Origin: Alistipes sp.
Lineage (GTDB): Bacteria; Bacteroidota; Bacteroidia; Bacteroidales; Rikenellaceae
NCBI GenBank assembly: GCA_022782405.1
Contig: JALFNK010000007.1
Coordinates: 1 to 64,000, forward strand
Direction of reading: 5' to 3'
DNA: 64,000 bases
Positions within the stretch are counted from its first letter, which is position 1, and each line of letters starts with the position of its first letter. Shown here piece by piece: positions 16,647-27,305 of the stretch. A program made the position numbers and the translations under genes. The notes beneath the pieces were generated by a model. The model did no database searches, was not told the DNA's origin, and was given only the letters and a program-made list of their open reading frames with translations.

Positions 16647-17756
16647 TTATTTCTTGTTGTCGATGCGGGCGCCGCGGATCTTGTCGTCGGCCGTAACGCC
16701 TTCGGTGATCTCGACGTTCACTCCGTCCGAAAGTCCGATCTTGACTTCGCGGCGCTCGAAGGTCTGCTCTTCGGCATCTTCGGGGCTGGTGAGCACCTGG
16801 ACATAGGTCTTGTCGCCCTCGAACTCCACGCACCCTTCGGGCAGGGTCAGTACCCCTTCGCGGCTTCGGATCACGACGCTGGCGTTGGCACTGTATCCCG
16901 CCCGCACGAAGACTCCTTCGGGAATCTGCACGGCGGCCTTCACCTCGAAGAGGATCACGCCGTTGCTTTCGGTCGATTTCGGAGCCACATACTCCAGGGT
17001 GGCATCCAGCTCGACATCCTGCAGGGCTCCGATCGTCAGCTTCACGGGCATCCCTTCATGGAGCTTGCCCACGTCCGTCTCATCGACATTGCCCTGGAAC
17101 TGCATGTTCGACATGTCGGCGACGGTGGCGATCGTCGTGCCGTCGTTGAACGTATTGGCCTGGATGACCGAATTTCCGACCTTGATCGGCACGTCGAGGA
17201 TCATGCCGTCGATCGTCGAACGGATCTGCGTATTGCTCAACTCCGCAAAGCGGCTGGCGATGCCCTCCTTGACGATCTCAAGGTTCTCCTTGGCGTTGCG
17301 CAGCTCCTCTTCGGCCTTCAGCAGCGTGGTGTGGCTCTGCTCGGCCTCCTCGTCGGCAATGACGCCTTTTTCATGGAGCGACTCCGTGCGTTTGTATTCG
17401 CGCTGTGCCTGCTCGAGCGAGATTTCGGCGACCGAGACGCGCGATTCGGCGCTCGAGAGCTGTCCCATCTCCGGGACGACCTTCACCGTGGCGATGACCT
17501 CGCCCTGGCGGACCTCCTCGCCGGCCTCCTTGTAGACGTCGGAGATGATGCCCGATATCTGGGGCTTGATCTCCACTTCGTCGCGGGGCTGCACCTTGCC
17601 CGTGGCGACCACATACTGCCTCAAGGTGTCCGTTTTGGCCTGTTCGATCGCATAGACGATCTTCACCGGTCGGGTTTTCTGCCACAGGAACACGAAGGTC
17701 CCGATGAGCAGTGCGGCGAAGAGTACGCCCAGAAAAATTTTCAGCACTTTTTTCAT
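16647..17756 (-). CDS. MacA/HlyD-type periplasmic adaptor
   Basis: A 369-residue membrane-fusion protein. An N-terminal transmembrane anchor (about 7-26) is followed by the biotinyl-lipoyl half VATGKVQPRDEVEIKPQISG, an alpha hairpin (about 95-180) and IRSTIDGMILDVPIKVGNSV, the second lipoyl half. A beta-barrel domain and a C-terminal membrane-proximal domain follow. It bridges the inner-membrane permeases to the TolC-type channel. Confidence 0.92.
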   Translation of the reverse strand: MKKVLKIFLGVLFAALLIGTFVFLWQKTRPVKIVYAIEQAKTDTLRQYVVATGKVQPRDEVEIKPQISGIISDVYKEAGEEVRQGEVIATVKVVPEMGQLSSAESRVSVAEISLEQAQREYKRTESLHEKGVIADEEAEQSHTTLLKAEEELRNAKENLEIVKEGIASRFAELSNTQIRSTIDGMILDVPIKVGNSVIQANTFNDGTTIATVADMSNMQFQGNVDETDVGKLHEGMPVKLTIGALQDVELDATLEYVAPKSTESNGVILFEVKAAVQIPEGVFVRAGYSANASVVIRSREGVLTLPEGCVEFEGDKTYVQVLTSPEDAEEQTFERREVKIGLSDGVNVEITEGVTADDKIRGARIDNKK

Positions 17757-17785
17757 GACTTATGCGGTATTTGTTCGTTTTGCGT

Positions 17786-19045
17786 CTATTCTTCGCGGAT
17801 GGCATCCACGGCTTTGATTTTCAGGGCCCGGCTGGCGGGGATGACACCTGCCAGCAGGCTTCCGGCGATAAGGATCGCAAGTGAAAGCATGCCCGTCTGG
17901 AAGGAGATCTGCCACGAGACGTCCGTCCCTTCCTGGGCGACGACGACGGCCTGGTAGTAGATCGAGTCGGCGACCGACAGCACGCCCACGCCGGCCGTAA
18001 GCCCGAGCACGCCGGCGATGAACGTCAGCACGAAGCTCTCCGAGAGGATCTGCGAGATGATGGCCCGCGGCGGAGCGCCCAGCGCCCGGCGGATGCCGAT
18101 CTCCTGCGTACGCTCCTTGACGAGCACGAGCATGATGTTGCTCACGCCGACAATGCCTGCCAGGAGGGTTCCCAGTCCCACGATCCAGGTCAGCAGTCCG
18201 ATGCCCCAGAACAGGCTGTTCATCTTGGTGATGAACTCCGCGGTGGTCATCACCCATGCGGCGCGCGGGTCGTCCGGCGAGATGATGTGCCGCGAGAAGA
18301 CCGGGGTCTTGACCGCCCGTTCGAGAATGCGGGGCGGAACGTCGTTATAGCCTACGGCGGCGAGCATGTGGATCGTGCGGCCCATGCCGAACATCTGCTG
18401 CACGAGTGTTGCCGGGAGTATGATCGTGTTCTCCACGTCGCTGAAAGTCATCATGTTGCTCTGACGCTTCAGCACGCCGACAACGGTGAACTGCGCCCCC
18501 TGCAGCGTGATCGTCTTGCCCGTGGGGTCTTCGCCTCCCGGGAATAGGTCCTTCCAGATCTGCGTACCGATGAGGCAGACCTTGCGCTTGCGCTCCATGT
18601 CCAGATCGTTGATGTAACGTCCGTAGACGATCTTTTCGGGGTTGATCTTCTGATAATCGGGCATGTGCCCCATGACATAGTACTGCCCCTTGCGGTCGCC
18701 GTGGCTGGCGTAGAACTGGTTGGCCCAGACCAGACCTGTGGCATACTTCACCTCGGGAAGTTTCCTCACGGCCTCGACATCGTCGTTCTCGAGGTTCCAC
18801 CAGCGTCCCGTGGGCATGCCCTTGTAGGGGACCGACGTGCGGCCGGGGTTCATCAGCACCGTGTTGGTCGAGGTCTCGCCCAGCTGGGCGCGGAACAGCC
18901 GCCCCAGGCCCATGCCGGCACCCAGAAGCACCGTAAGCATGAAGATGCCCCAGAAGACACCGAGCGCCGTCATGATGCTGCGCTTGCGGTTCCGGCGGAT
19001 CGTCTGCCAGATTTCGTTCCAGCGGTCTGTGTCGAAGAATCCCAT
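17786..19045 (-). CDS. MacB-like ABC transporter permease (second of pair)
   Basis: A 419-residue permease with one N-terminal transmembrane segment (about 22-45, after RRNRKRSIMTALGVFWGIFM), a large periplasmic MacB_PCD domain, and three C-terminal FtsX segments (after about 290: GLLTWIVGLGTLLAGIVGVS; RRALGAPPRAIISQILSES). It has no ATPase domain; that is encoded by the first gene of the operon. It is paralogous to the permease just upstream, so the membrane part is probably a heterodimer. Confidence 0.92.
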   Translation of the reverse strand: MGFFDTDRWNEIWQTIRRNRKRSIMTALGVFWGIFMLTVLLGAGMGLGRLFRAQLGETSTNTVLMNPGRTSVPYKGMPTGRWWNLENDDVEAVRKLPEVKYATGLVWANQFYASHGDRKGQYYVMGHMPDYQKINPEKIVYGRYINDLDMERKRKVCLIGTQIWKDLFPGGEDPTGKTITLQGAQFTVVGVLKRQSNMMTFSDVENTIILPATLVQQMFGMGRTIHMLAAVGYNDVPPRILERAVKTPVFSRHIISPDDPRAAWVMTTAEFITKMNSLFWGIGLLTWIVGLGTLLAGIVGVSNIMLVLVKERTQEIGIRRALGAPPRAIISQILSESFVLTFIAGVLGLTAGVGVLSVADSIYYQAVVVAQEGTDVSWQISFQTGMLSLAILIAGSLLAGVIPASRALKIKAVDAIREE

Positions 19046-19050
19046 CGTTT

Positions 19051-20309
19051 CTACTTGTTATAGCGCAGGGCGTCGATCGTTTTCAGTTGGGCGGCGCGGT
19101 AGGCCGGAACGTATCCGGCGATGAGCCCCGCGATGACGAGCACCACCGTGGCGCTCACCGCCACGCCGAGGTTGAGTGTCGGGTCGAGGAAGATCGTCGG
19201 GGCGAAGCCCGTCTCCGACGCATCGGCCGGCGTCTGTGTCAGATAATAGTTCACAGCCTCCATCACGGCGACGCCGAGCACCATGCCCATGTATCCGAAG
19301 GCTGCGGTGATCATCACCGATTCGGTGAGGATCAGACGGATGATCGACCGCGGTTTGGCTCCGAGCGCCTTGCGGATGCCGAATTCGGCCGTACGCTCCG
19401 AGACTGTTACGAGCATGATGTTGCTCACGCCGACGATTCCGGCGAGCAGCGTTCCCAGGCCGATGATCCAGACGAAGAGGTTGATGCCTCCGAAGACGAT
19501 CATCATGTCTTTGACGCGCTCCATCGTGTTGTTGATCCAGACGGCGCTTTCGTCCGTCGGGTCGAAGTTGTGCTCGGCGGAGAGGCGGCGGATGATCCGT
19601 TTTTCGAAGGCCTCCATCTCCGCGTCGGTGCGGATGTCGCTGACTGTGATGATGGCGTTGTTCACATAGGGCTCGTTGGCTTCGTAGATGAGCTGCCCCG
19701 TCGTGAGCGGGATGATGCAGACGGCGTTGTTGCGCATGGCGTCGCCCTTCGTAACGCCTACGACCTTGAACGTGAGGCTGTCCACGCGGATGAACTTGCC
19801 GAGCGGATCGGCATCCTTGAAGAGCACGAGGGCCGTTGCTTCGTCGATGAGCGCCGTCTTGCGGTAGTCGCGGATGTCCGCCTCGTTGATGAAGCGCCCC
19901 CTGGCGAGCTTGATTCCCTCGATCTGGGCCACCTTGGGCAGCGAGCCGCGCAGCGAAGCCTCCATGAAGGCGCCGCCGTAGGCGAGTTTCTTCGACGAAA
20001 GCCAGGTATTGGCCGCCACCTCCTCGACCTCGGGAAACTCCTTTTCGAGGATCTCCAGGTCGCGGTTTGTCAGGCGGATGCGGCGGTCGCGGTCGTAGCC
20101 TTTCCAGGCTTTCGAGGTCCAGCCTCCGTAGAGGGTGATCGAGTTGGTGGCGTAGTCCCCGAAGTTGGATTCCACGCCGTTTTTGAGTCCGTTGCCCGAG
20201 CCGAGCAGGATGACGAGCATGAAGATGCCCCACGCGACGGAGAATCCCGTGAGGAAGGTGCGCAGTTTGTTTCGCCGCACCGAGGTCCAGATTTCCAGCA
20301 GCAGCTCTC

Positions 20310-20313
<4 letters not shown>
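19051..20313 (-). CDS. MacB-like ABC transporter permease (first of pair)
   Basis: A 420-residue permease with the same plan as its neighbour: an N-terminal segment (SVAWGIFMLVILLGSGNGLK), a periplasmic MacB_PCD domain and three C-terminal FtsX segments (LFVWIIGLGTLLAGIVGVSN; RKALGAKPRSIIRLILTES). Its ATG overlaps the stop codon of the ATPase gene (ATGA), and the second permease starts 5 bp after its stop. The E. coli MacB dimer is a single-chain ATPase-permease; here the functions are split over three genes, as in LolCDE. Confidence 0.92.
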
Positions 20314-20999
<686 letters not shown>

Positions 21000-21112
21000 A
21001 CGAGCCTGCGTTTTGCCTGTTCCGGACCCGGGACAGACCGGATGCGCGCCTTGTTGCAGAGCCTTTTCCGCAGTGTGCGACGATTCGTAATCCGGCCTCC
21101 TTCGTCCGAATA

Positions 21113-21142
21113 CAAAGATATATAATAAAAGATGAAAAACAA
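21113..21142 (-). promoter_or_regulatory. promoter of the ABC efflux operon
   Basis: On the minus strand TTG (21140-21142), a 19-bp spacer and TATCTTTG (21113-21120). The predicted leader to the ATG at 20999 is about 105 nt. Confidence 0.65.
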
Positions 21143-21241
21143 TAGTTTTTTATCGAAAATCAATAAATTTTCGGGGGTTTTGCCGACAGATCGGAACCGT
21201 ATGGTTGTATATGTGTATATATGATCCTGTATAACAGCGTG

Positions 21242-21892
21242 TTATTTGTTTTTTAAGAGCAGCCTGCGCAGTGCCGCGACATCGCGGACGAAATGCGTGG
21301 GGCGGGCGGCTTCCAACTCTCCCGGGGCGGCATAGCCCCAGCCTGCGGCGATACTCTCCATGCCGAATTCGGCCGCTCCTTCGATGTCGTAGCGCCGGTC
21401 TCCGATCATGATTGCTTCGTCGGGGGTGATTCCGAGCGTGCGAAGCGCATGGCTGATGACCTGGCTCTTGGTTGTGCGGGAACCGTCGAGCAGGCTGCCG
21501 CAGATGAGCCGGAAACGGTCCGTGAGCCCGAAGTGGGCGATGATGCGTTCGGCAAAAGGCTGCGGTTTCGAGGTGGCTATGATATGTGTGTAGCCGGCCG
21601 CGCCGGTCGCTGCAAGCAGTTCGGCGATTCCTTCGTAGAGTTCGTTTTCGAACATGCCTTTCGGGATGAAGTATTCGCGCGAGACGGCGACAGCCCGTTC
21701 GGCCTCCGCGGCGCTCATGCCGTAGAACTCCATGAACGACTCGCGCATCGGAGGGCCGACGAAGCAGCGCAGCGCCTCGTCCGCCGGCGGTTCGATGCCG
21801 AAATGGCGGAGGGCATATTGTACGGCGTGTACGATGCCGGGCATCGAATCGGTCAGTGTGCCGTCGAGGTCGAAGAAGAGGTGTTTTTGCAT
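21242..21892 (-). CDS. HAD superfamily hydrolase (phosphoglycolate phosphatase-like)
   Basis: A 216-residue HAD-IA phosphatase with motif I FFDLDGTLTDSMPG, motif II IATSKP, Lys in TTKSQVI, and motif IV IMIGDRRYDIEGA. The cap sequence places it near Gph/pyrophosphatase-like enzymes, but the substrate cannot be read from sequence. It stands alone between the ABC and ferredoxin operons, with a -7 box of its own. Confidence 0.88.
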   Translation of the reverse strand: MQKHLFFDLDGTLTDSMPGIVHAVQYALRHFGIEPPADEALRCFVGPPMRESFMEFYGMSAAEAERAVAVSREYFIPKGMFENELYEGIAELLAATGAAGYTHIIATSKPQPFAERIIAHFGLTDRFRLICGSLLDGSRTTKSQVISHALRTLGITPDEAIMIGDRRYDIEGAAEFGMESIAAGWGYAAPGELEAARPTHFVRDVAALRRLLLKNK

Positions 21893-21957
21893 GAACGTGG
21901 AGTTTGGTGACGGAGCCGAGCCGGTATGGGCGGCGGCATTCCGGCGGATTGTCTTCG

Positions 21958-21965
21958 CAAAGATA
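21958..21965 (-). promoter_or_regulatory. -7 box of the HAD phosphatase gene
   Basis: TATCTTTG on the minus strand, 65 bp before the ATG. There is no clear -33 element. Confidence 0.45.
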
Positions 21966-22000
21966 CGTTTTTTCCGGCCGTTCGGAAGAGCGCCTCCCGA

Positions 22001-22043
22001 AAAAAAGCAGAGACGGACAGCCCTTTCGGATCGTCCGTCTGCT
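22001..22043 (-). terminator. terminator after the thioredoxin/ferredoxin pair
   Basis: On the minus strand GCAGACGGAC pairs with GTCCGTCTCTGC (one small bulge) and is followed by seven T. It lies 15 bp past the ferredoxin stop codon. Confidence 0.8.
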
Positions 22044-22057
22044 TCGGTTCGTGGTTG

Positions 22058-22252
22058 TCAGCGGGACTCCTCCACCCAATGCACGGCTCCTTTGCCGCAC
22101 AGGGCGATGCAACGTCCGCACTCGATGCACAGGTCGGGGTCGAACTGCGGCAGGGAGAATCCCTCCTGCGAGATGGCCTCCGCCGGGCACGATTCGATGA
22201 GCGGACAGCGGTGGTTCTGCGGGCACAGCCCGGGATCTGCTACGGGACTCAT
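22058..22252 (-). CDS. small ferredoxin-like 4Fe-4S protein
   Basis: A 64-residue protein with seven cysteines. The second motif CIECGRCIALC (Cys42, 45, 48, 52) is a full 4Fe-4S binding site. The first (Cys10, Cys16, Cys22-Pro) is atypical, because a normal bacterial ferredoxin has CxxCxxCxxxCP here. It may therefore carry one regular cluster plus an irregular one. It begins 9 bp after the thioredoxin stop codon and is followed by a terminator. This suggests an electron-transfer role connected with that thioredoxin, which is inference. Confidence 0.82.
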   Translation of the reverse strand: MSPVADPGLCPQNHRCPLIESCPAEAISQEGFSLPQFDPDLCIECGRCIALCGKGAVHWVEESR

Positions 22253-22261
22253 GGCTGTGGA

Positions 22262-22733
22262 TTATTTGCCGAGCAGAATACGGTCGATGTGCTCCTTGAG
22301 CGCCGCCTTGGGCATGGCGCCGACAGCCATCTGCGGTTTGCCCTCGCGCGGAATGAAGAGCAGCGAGGGAATCGAGCGGATGCCGAACACTGCGGCCAGC
22401 TCCTGCTCCTCGCCCGTATCGACCTTGTAGATGTAGATCTGGTCGCCGTACTCTGCGGCCAGCTCCTCGAGTACCGGGGCCAGCGCCTTGCAGGGGCCGC
22501 ACCAGGTGGCGTAGAAGTCGATGAGTGCCGGCTTGTCGCCGAGATATTTCCACTCCTGCGGATTGGTTTCGTAATCGGCTACCTTCTTCAGAAAGTCCGC
22601 CTTCGTGAGATGGATCGTTTTCATGGTATTTTCCTTTTTTGTATTGTTCCGTTTGTCGTTCTCTCTTGTCTGCGCTGCGGCCGAACCTGCCATGGCAAGC
22701 AGCATCAGTCCGGCTAAAAGTGCTTTTTTCATC
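22262..22733 (-). CDS. thioredoxin family protein with probable signal peptide
   Basis: A 157-residue protein. A hydrophobic signal (1-21, ending GSAAAQ) and a charged spacer (about 22-36) precede a thioredoxin fold with the active site WCGPC in FYATWCGPCKALAPVLEEL and the cis-proline loop IRSIPSLLF. Two starts are possible: ATG at 22733 (exported form) or ATG at 22624 (cytosolic, 121 residues, preceded by a weak AAGGAAAA). A full-consensus promoter about 28 bp before 22733 favours the long form. Confidence 0.88.
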
Positions 22734-22760
22734 CTTGCATTCGTTTTTAGGATTCCGGAA

Positions 22761-22792
22761 CAAAGGTAAATTATGTTTTCCAATAAAACAAA
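22761..22792 (-). promoter_or_regulatory. promoter of the thioredoxin gene
   Basis: On the minus strand TTTG (22789-22792), exactly 20 bp, then TACCTTTG (22761-22768). It is among the best matches to the Bacteroidetes consensus in this window. Confidence 0.75.
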
Positions 22793-22851
22793 TTTCCAGT
22801 AGAAAATATTTTTCCGAAAACCTGTTCCTGCCGGGAATCGGCCTCGGAAGC

Positions 22852-24255
22852 CTATTTCAGATAGACGGTAATGTTGCCGCTGATCAGCTGCAGCGAGATT
22901 TCGCACAGCTTGGTGTTGTACTGTGCCTGCAGGATGCGTTCTTCGGCGTCGAGCAGGCTCTTCTGGGCTTCGCGGACCTCGATGCCCGAGAGCGATCCCA
23001 GCCGGTAGCTGTCCATGGCGATGAGATAGTTCTCGCGGGCGGCGATGAGGTTCTCGCGTTCGAGCCGGATGACCTCGAGGTTGTTTTGATAGGCCTGCCA
23101 GAAATTCGAGAGGTCGGCCAGGAGCGTCTGTTCGAGCTGCTGGCGTGTCAGGCGGGTATTCTCGACCTGGATGCGGGCGTTGCGCTGCTCGCGGCGCCGG
23201 TTTCCGTCGAAGATCGTGAAGCCCAGCTGCAGCCCGGCATTCATTCCGAGCTGGTTGCGCATGCGTGTCGTACCGCTGCCGTAACGGTTGTGGGTATATC
23301 CGTAACCGGCCGTAAGGTTCAGGTAGGGATAGTTCCGCGAGCGGATGCTTTGCAGGTCGAGTTCCGAGATCGTGTTGTCGCGGTCGGCGATCAGCAGTTC
23401 GGCATTGGCCGTGCGGGTTTCGTACGAGAGGACATCCCATTGCAACGCCTCGTCGATGACGATGACCGTATCGCGGACCTGGAAGCGGCGGTCCAGATCC
23501 TCGTTGGCCAGCAGCTCGTTGATCCGGATGCGCGAGGCGATGACCGCCTCCTGCTGCGACATGTACTGCGAGCTGTCGGCGTTGAAGTCCACGCGGGCCT
23601 GCAGCACGTCCAGCCCTGCCGAACTGCCTACGACATGCCATGCTTCGGCGATGCGGAGCCGTTCGCGCGAGAGGGCCATGGCGTAGCGGAAGTTCTCCAG
23701 GCGCAGCGTCTGCTGGATGAAGTTGTAGTATTCGGCCGTGAACGAAGAGATGAAGTCCTCGATCGTAAGGCGGGTCTGCAGGGCCCCTTTTTCCTTCAGC
23801 TCCTGGAGTTTGCGGTAGTCGGCGCGGATGCGGAATCCGTCGAAGAGCGTCCAGTTCAGCGCTACTCCGGCGTCGAACGTGCCGTCGTAGACGCCCCTGT
23901 CGGTCGTAGCCTCGCCCGTGCGGGGGCTTGTATGGATGCGGTTCACGTTGCTGCCGTATCCTGCCGAGAGGTCGATCGTCGGGAGCTTGCCGGCATTGGC
24001 TGCCGTAGCGTTGTTGTCCGAGATGCGCTCCTCGTTGCGGACGATGCGGATGTCGTAGTTGCGCTCGAGCCCCAGCCGGAGGCATTCGCGCAGCGAGAGC
24101 ACCTCGGTCGGGGGTGCCAGCGGATCGGGAATCGGAATGAGCCGTATGGAGTGGTTCCGGCCGGTCGTGTCGGCTGATTCGGGAGTTGTCTCCTGGGCCA
24201 CGGCCGGAAGGCCGAGTGCGAGGGTCAGCAGAAGGATGATTATGCGTCGGGTCAT
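22852..24255 (-). CDS. TolC family outer-membrane efflux protein (RND pump 1)
   Basis: A 467-residue protein with a signal peptide ending PAVAQ. Two OEP repeats are visible: LSLRECLRLGLERNYDIRIV at the start and SELDLQSIRSRNYPYLNLTA in the second half. It is the outer-membrane channel for the RND permease upstream, whose stop codon overlaps this ATG (ATGA), so the two are coupled. There is no lipobox, unlike the channel of the second pump. Confidence 0.93.
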   Translation of the reverse strand: MTRRIIILLLTLALGLPAVAQETTPESADTTGRNHSIRLIPIPDPLAPPTEVLSLRECLRLGLERNYDIRIVRNEERISDNNATAANAGKLPTIDLSAGYGSNVNRIHTSPRTGEATTDRGVYDGTFDAGVALNWTLFDGFRIRADYRKLQELKEKGALQTRLTIEDFISSFTAEYYNFIQQTLRLENFRYAMALSRERLRIAEAWHVVGSSAGLDVLQARVDFNADSSQYMSQQEAVIASRIRINELLANEDLDRRFQVRDTVIVIDEALQWDVLSYETRTANAELLIADRDNTISELDLQSIRSRNYPYLNLTAGYGYTHNRYGSGTTRMRNQLGMNAGLQLGFTIFDGNRRREQRNARIQVENTRLTRQQLEQTLLADLSNFWQAYQNNLEVIRLERENLIAARENYLIAMDSYRLGSLSGIEVREAQKSLLDAEERILQAQYNTKLCEISLQLISGNITVYLK

Positions 24256-27200
24256 AGGGCGTTCTTTTTCGTTCGTTTGCTTCGGTCGGTGGAGACGTAG
24301 CTGTAGATGGCCGGTACGATGTAGAGGGTCAGCAGTGTCGAGACCAACATGCCGCCCACGACGGCGATACCCATGGCGATGCGGCCGTTGGCACCCTCGC
24401 CCGTGGCGACCGTCAGCGGCAGCAGGCCGAGGATCGTCGATGCGCTGGTCATCAGAATCGGGCGCAGACGCTGCAGCGCGGCGTCGCGGATCGCCTGCAT
24501 CTTCTCCTCGCCGGCCTCCTGCTTCTGGTTGGCGAACTCGACGATCAGAATGCCGTTCTTGGCTACCAGACCAATGAGCATGATGATGCCGATCTGGCTG
24601 AAGATATTCATCGTCTGGCCGGTGCTCCACATGAAGACGAGGGCTCCGGCGATAGCCAGCGGTACGGTGAGCATGATGACCAGCGGGTCCTTGAAACTCT
24701 CGAACTGTGCGGCGAGTATCAGATAGATGAGCACGATGGCCAGCAGGAAGGCGAACATGAGACTCGAGGAGCTTTCGCGAAACTCCTTCGAGTCGCCGGC
24801 CAGAGCCGTGCGGAAATCGTCGTGGAGCACTTCGGCAGCGATGCGGTCCATTTCGTCGAGTCCTTCTCCGATGGTCTTGCCCTTGGCCAGACCGCTCGAA
24901 ATGGTGGCCGAGAGGAAGCGGTTGTAGTGATAGAGCTGCGGCGGCGCCACGGCTTCGACCAGCGTGATGAGGTTGTCGAGCTGGATCATCTCGCCGTTTT
25001 CGCCGCGGACATAGATCGACCGCAGGTCGGCGGGCTTGTTGCGCTGCTGGCGGTTGATCTCGGCCAGGATCTCATACTGCTTGCCGTTCATGTAAAAGTA
25101 GCCCATGCGCTGGCCGCTCAATCCGTACTGGAGCGTTTCGCCGATATCCTGTGCGCTGACACCCAGCAGGTTTGCCTTGTCGCGGTTGATCGTAACGCGC
25201 GCCTCGGGCTTGCTGAACTTCAGGTCCACGTCGGCCATCTGGAATACCGGGCTTTCGTAGACGCGCTTCATGAACTCCGGGAGCACCTCCTGCAGGCGTT
25301 CGATCGAGGTGGCCTGCAGCACATACTGTACGGGCATGTTGCCGCGGCGGCCTCCGAAGGTCGATTGCTGTTGCACGAAGGCGCGGGCCTTGGTCTTTGC
25401 GCGTACGGCGGCCGAAAGCTCCTCGGCGATCTCCATCTGGTTACGCGAGCGCTTCGATATGTCGCAGAGGGCAATGCGGATGTTTCCCCGGCCGCTCGAC
25501 ACGCGTGCCGTCGTTGCCTCGGCTTCGGGGACAAGCGAATCGACCAGGCGGTTGATCTCTTCGGTGTAGTCGCGGACATATTCGTAGGTGGCACCTTCCG
25601 ATCCGCGGGTGTTGATCGTGATCTGCGAACGGTCTTCGAGCGGTGCCATCTCCGACGGGATCGTGCTCCACAGCACGCCGATCAGGAAAATCATGATGCC
25701 GATGAGCGGCAGGGCGATCCAGCGGCGGCGGAGGAATGCCGCGAGCGTGCGGCTGTAGAGGTTGTTGAGCCCGACGAAGAAGGGTTCGGTCCTGTTATAG
25801 AACCAGCTCTTGCGCTCCTGACGGACGAGGAGTTTCGTGGCGAGCATCGGCGTTACGGTGAGGGCCGCGAAGGTCGAGATGATGACCGCGCCCGAAACCA
25901 CAAGGCTGAATTCGCGGAAGAGCCGTCCGGTGGTTCCCTCCATGAAGACGATCGGGAAGAAGACGGCGATAAGCGTTACGGAGGTCGAGAGCACGGCGAA
26001 GAAGATCTCCTTCGCACCGTCGATACCCGCCTCGAAGGGGGTCATGCCGCGTTCGATGCGGATGTAGATGTTTTCGGTCATGACGATGGCATCGTCCACC
26101 ACGAGACCTACCGAGAGCACGACGGCCAGCATCGAGAGCACGTTGATCGAGAATCCCGCCAGATACATCAGGAAGAAGGTTCCGATGAGCGAGACGGGGA
26201 TGACGATGCAGGGGATGAGCGTTACGCGCCAGTTGCGGAGGAAGAGGAAGATGATGATGATGACCAGCACGAATGCTTCGTAGACGGTCTGTTTCACCTC
26301 GTCGATCGAGGCGCGGATGAAACGCGTGTTGTCGAATCCGTATCCCGTCAGCACGTCGTCCGGCAGATCCTTGCGCATGGTCTGCATGCGGGTGTATACC
26401 TCGTCGGCGATATCGATGTGGTTGGCGCCCGGCTGCGGGATCACGACGATGCCGACCATCGGCACGCCGTTCATCTTCATGTAGCTGCGCGTATCCTGCG
26501 GGCCCAGTTCGGCGCGGCCGATGTCGCTCAGGCGGATGATGCGCCCCGCATCGGCACGGATTACCAGGTCGTTGAACTCCTGCGTGGTGTGCATGAGGCC
26601 CATCGTGCGGATCGTCAGCTCGGTGGTGTTGCCCTCGATGCTGCCCGAGGGCAGCTCGACATTCTCGCGGTCGAGCGCCTGCTTGATATCCACGGGCGTG
26701 ATGCCGTATCCGGCCATCTTCGCAGGGTCGAGCCACAGGCGCATCGAGTAGCGCTTCTCGCCCCAGATCTCCACCGAGCTCACGTCGCTGATGGTCTGCA
26801 GCTGCTCCTTGACCGTCAGGTCGGCGATTTCGCTCAACTCGAGCAGCGAACGCTTGTCGCTCTGGATCGTAACCATGAGGATCGGCGTGGCGTCGGCATC
26901 GGCTTTCGAGACAGTCGGGGGGTCGCAGTCGCGGGGCAGATAGCGCTGGGCGCGCGAAACCTTGTCGCGCACGTCGTTGGCCGCCGTTTCGAGATCGACC
27001 GAAAGCTCGAACTCGACGGTGATGCGGCTCTGTCCCTGCTGGCTGGTACTCGACATGGAGCGGATGCCCGGGATACCGTTGATGTTCTGCTCGAGCGGCT
27101 CGGTGATCTGGTTCTCGATCACGTCGGCGTTGGCGCCCGGATAGGAGCATGTTACCGATATGATCGGGTTGTCCACGCTCGGGTATTCGCGTACGCCGAG

Positions 27201-27293
27201 GTAGGTGTATCCGATGACGCCGAACAGGACGATGATAAGGGTCAATACCGTGGCCATCACGGGCCGCCGGATGCTCAATTCGGAGATGTTCAT
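24252..27293 (-). CDS. RND multidrug efflux permease (HAE1/AcrB-like, pump 1)
   Basis: A 1013-residue inner-membrane proton antiporter with the duplicated 12-helix RND layout. The TM4 proton-relay pair is Asp400-Asp401 in VGLVVDDAIVM, matching AcrB Asp407/408. The TM10 lysine is in GLVAKNGILIVEFAN. The N-terminus MNISELSIRRPVMATVLTLI is typical. It drives substrate export through its adaptor and TolC partner. Substrate range cannot be predicted. Confidence 0.95.
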   Translation of the reverse strand: MNISELSIRRPVMATVLTLIIVLFGVIGYTYLGVREYPSVDNPIISVTCSYPGANADVIENQITEPLEQNINGIPGIRSMSSTSQQGQSRITVEFELSVDLETAANDVRDKVSRAQRYLPRDCDPPTVSKADADATPILMVTIQSDKRSLLELSEIADLTVKEQLQTISDVSSVEIWGEKRYSMRLWLDPAKMAGYGITPVDIKQALDRENVELPSGSIEGNTTELTIRTMGLMHTTQEFNDLVIRADAGRIIRLSDIGRAELGPQDTRSYMKMNGVPMVGIVVIPQPGANHIDIADEVYTRMQTMRKDLPDDVLTGYGFDNTRFIRASIDEVKQTVYEAFVLVIIIIFLFLRNWRVTLIPCIVIPVSLIGTFFLMYLAGFSINVLSMLAVVLSVGLVVDDAIVMTENIYIRIERGMTPFEAGIDGAKEIFFAVLSTSVTLIAVFFPIVFMEGTTGRLFREFSLVVSGAVIISTFAALTVTPMLATKLLVRQERKSWFYNRTEPFFVGLNNLYSRTLAAFLRRRWIALPLIGIMIFLIGVLWSTIPSEMAPLEDRSQITINTRGSEGATYEYVRDYTEEINRLVDSLVPEAEATTARVSSGRGNIRIALCDISKRSRNQMEIAEELSAAVRAKTKARAFVQQQSTFGGRRGNMPVQYVLQATSIERLQEVLPEFMKRVYESPVFQMADVDLKFSKPEARVTINRDKANLLGVSAQDIGETLQYGLSGQRMGYFYMNGKQYEILAEINRQQRNKPADLRSIYVRGENGEMIQLDNLITLVEAVAPPQLYHYNRFLSATISSGLAKGKTIGEGLDEMDRIAAEVLHDDFRTALAGDSKEFRESSSSLMFAFLLAIVLIYLILAAQFESFKDPLVIMLTVPLAIAGALVFMWSTGQTMNIFSQIGIIMLIGLVAKNGILIVEFANQKQEAGEEKMQAIRDAALQRLRPILMTSASTILGLLPLTVATGEGANGRIAMGIAVVGGMLVSTLLTLYIVPAIYSYVSTDRSKRTKKNAL

Positions 27294-27305
27294 GCGGCGG
27301 AGGGT

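Noticed and set aside
22734..24085. Long upstream extension of the thioredoxin frame into the TolC gene
   Set aside because: The extension is an out-of-frame shadow of the outer-membrane factor; the signal peptide and promoter place the start at 22733.
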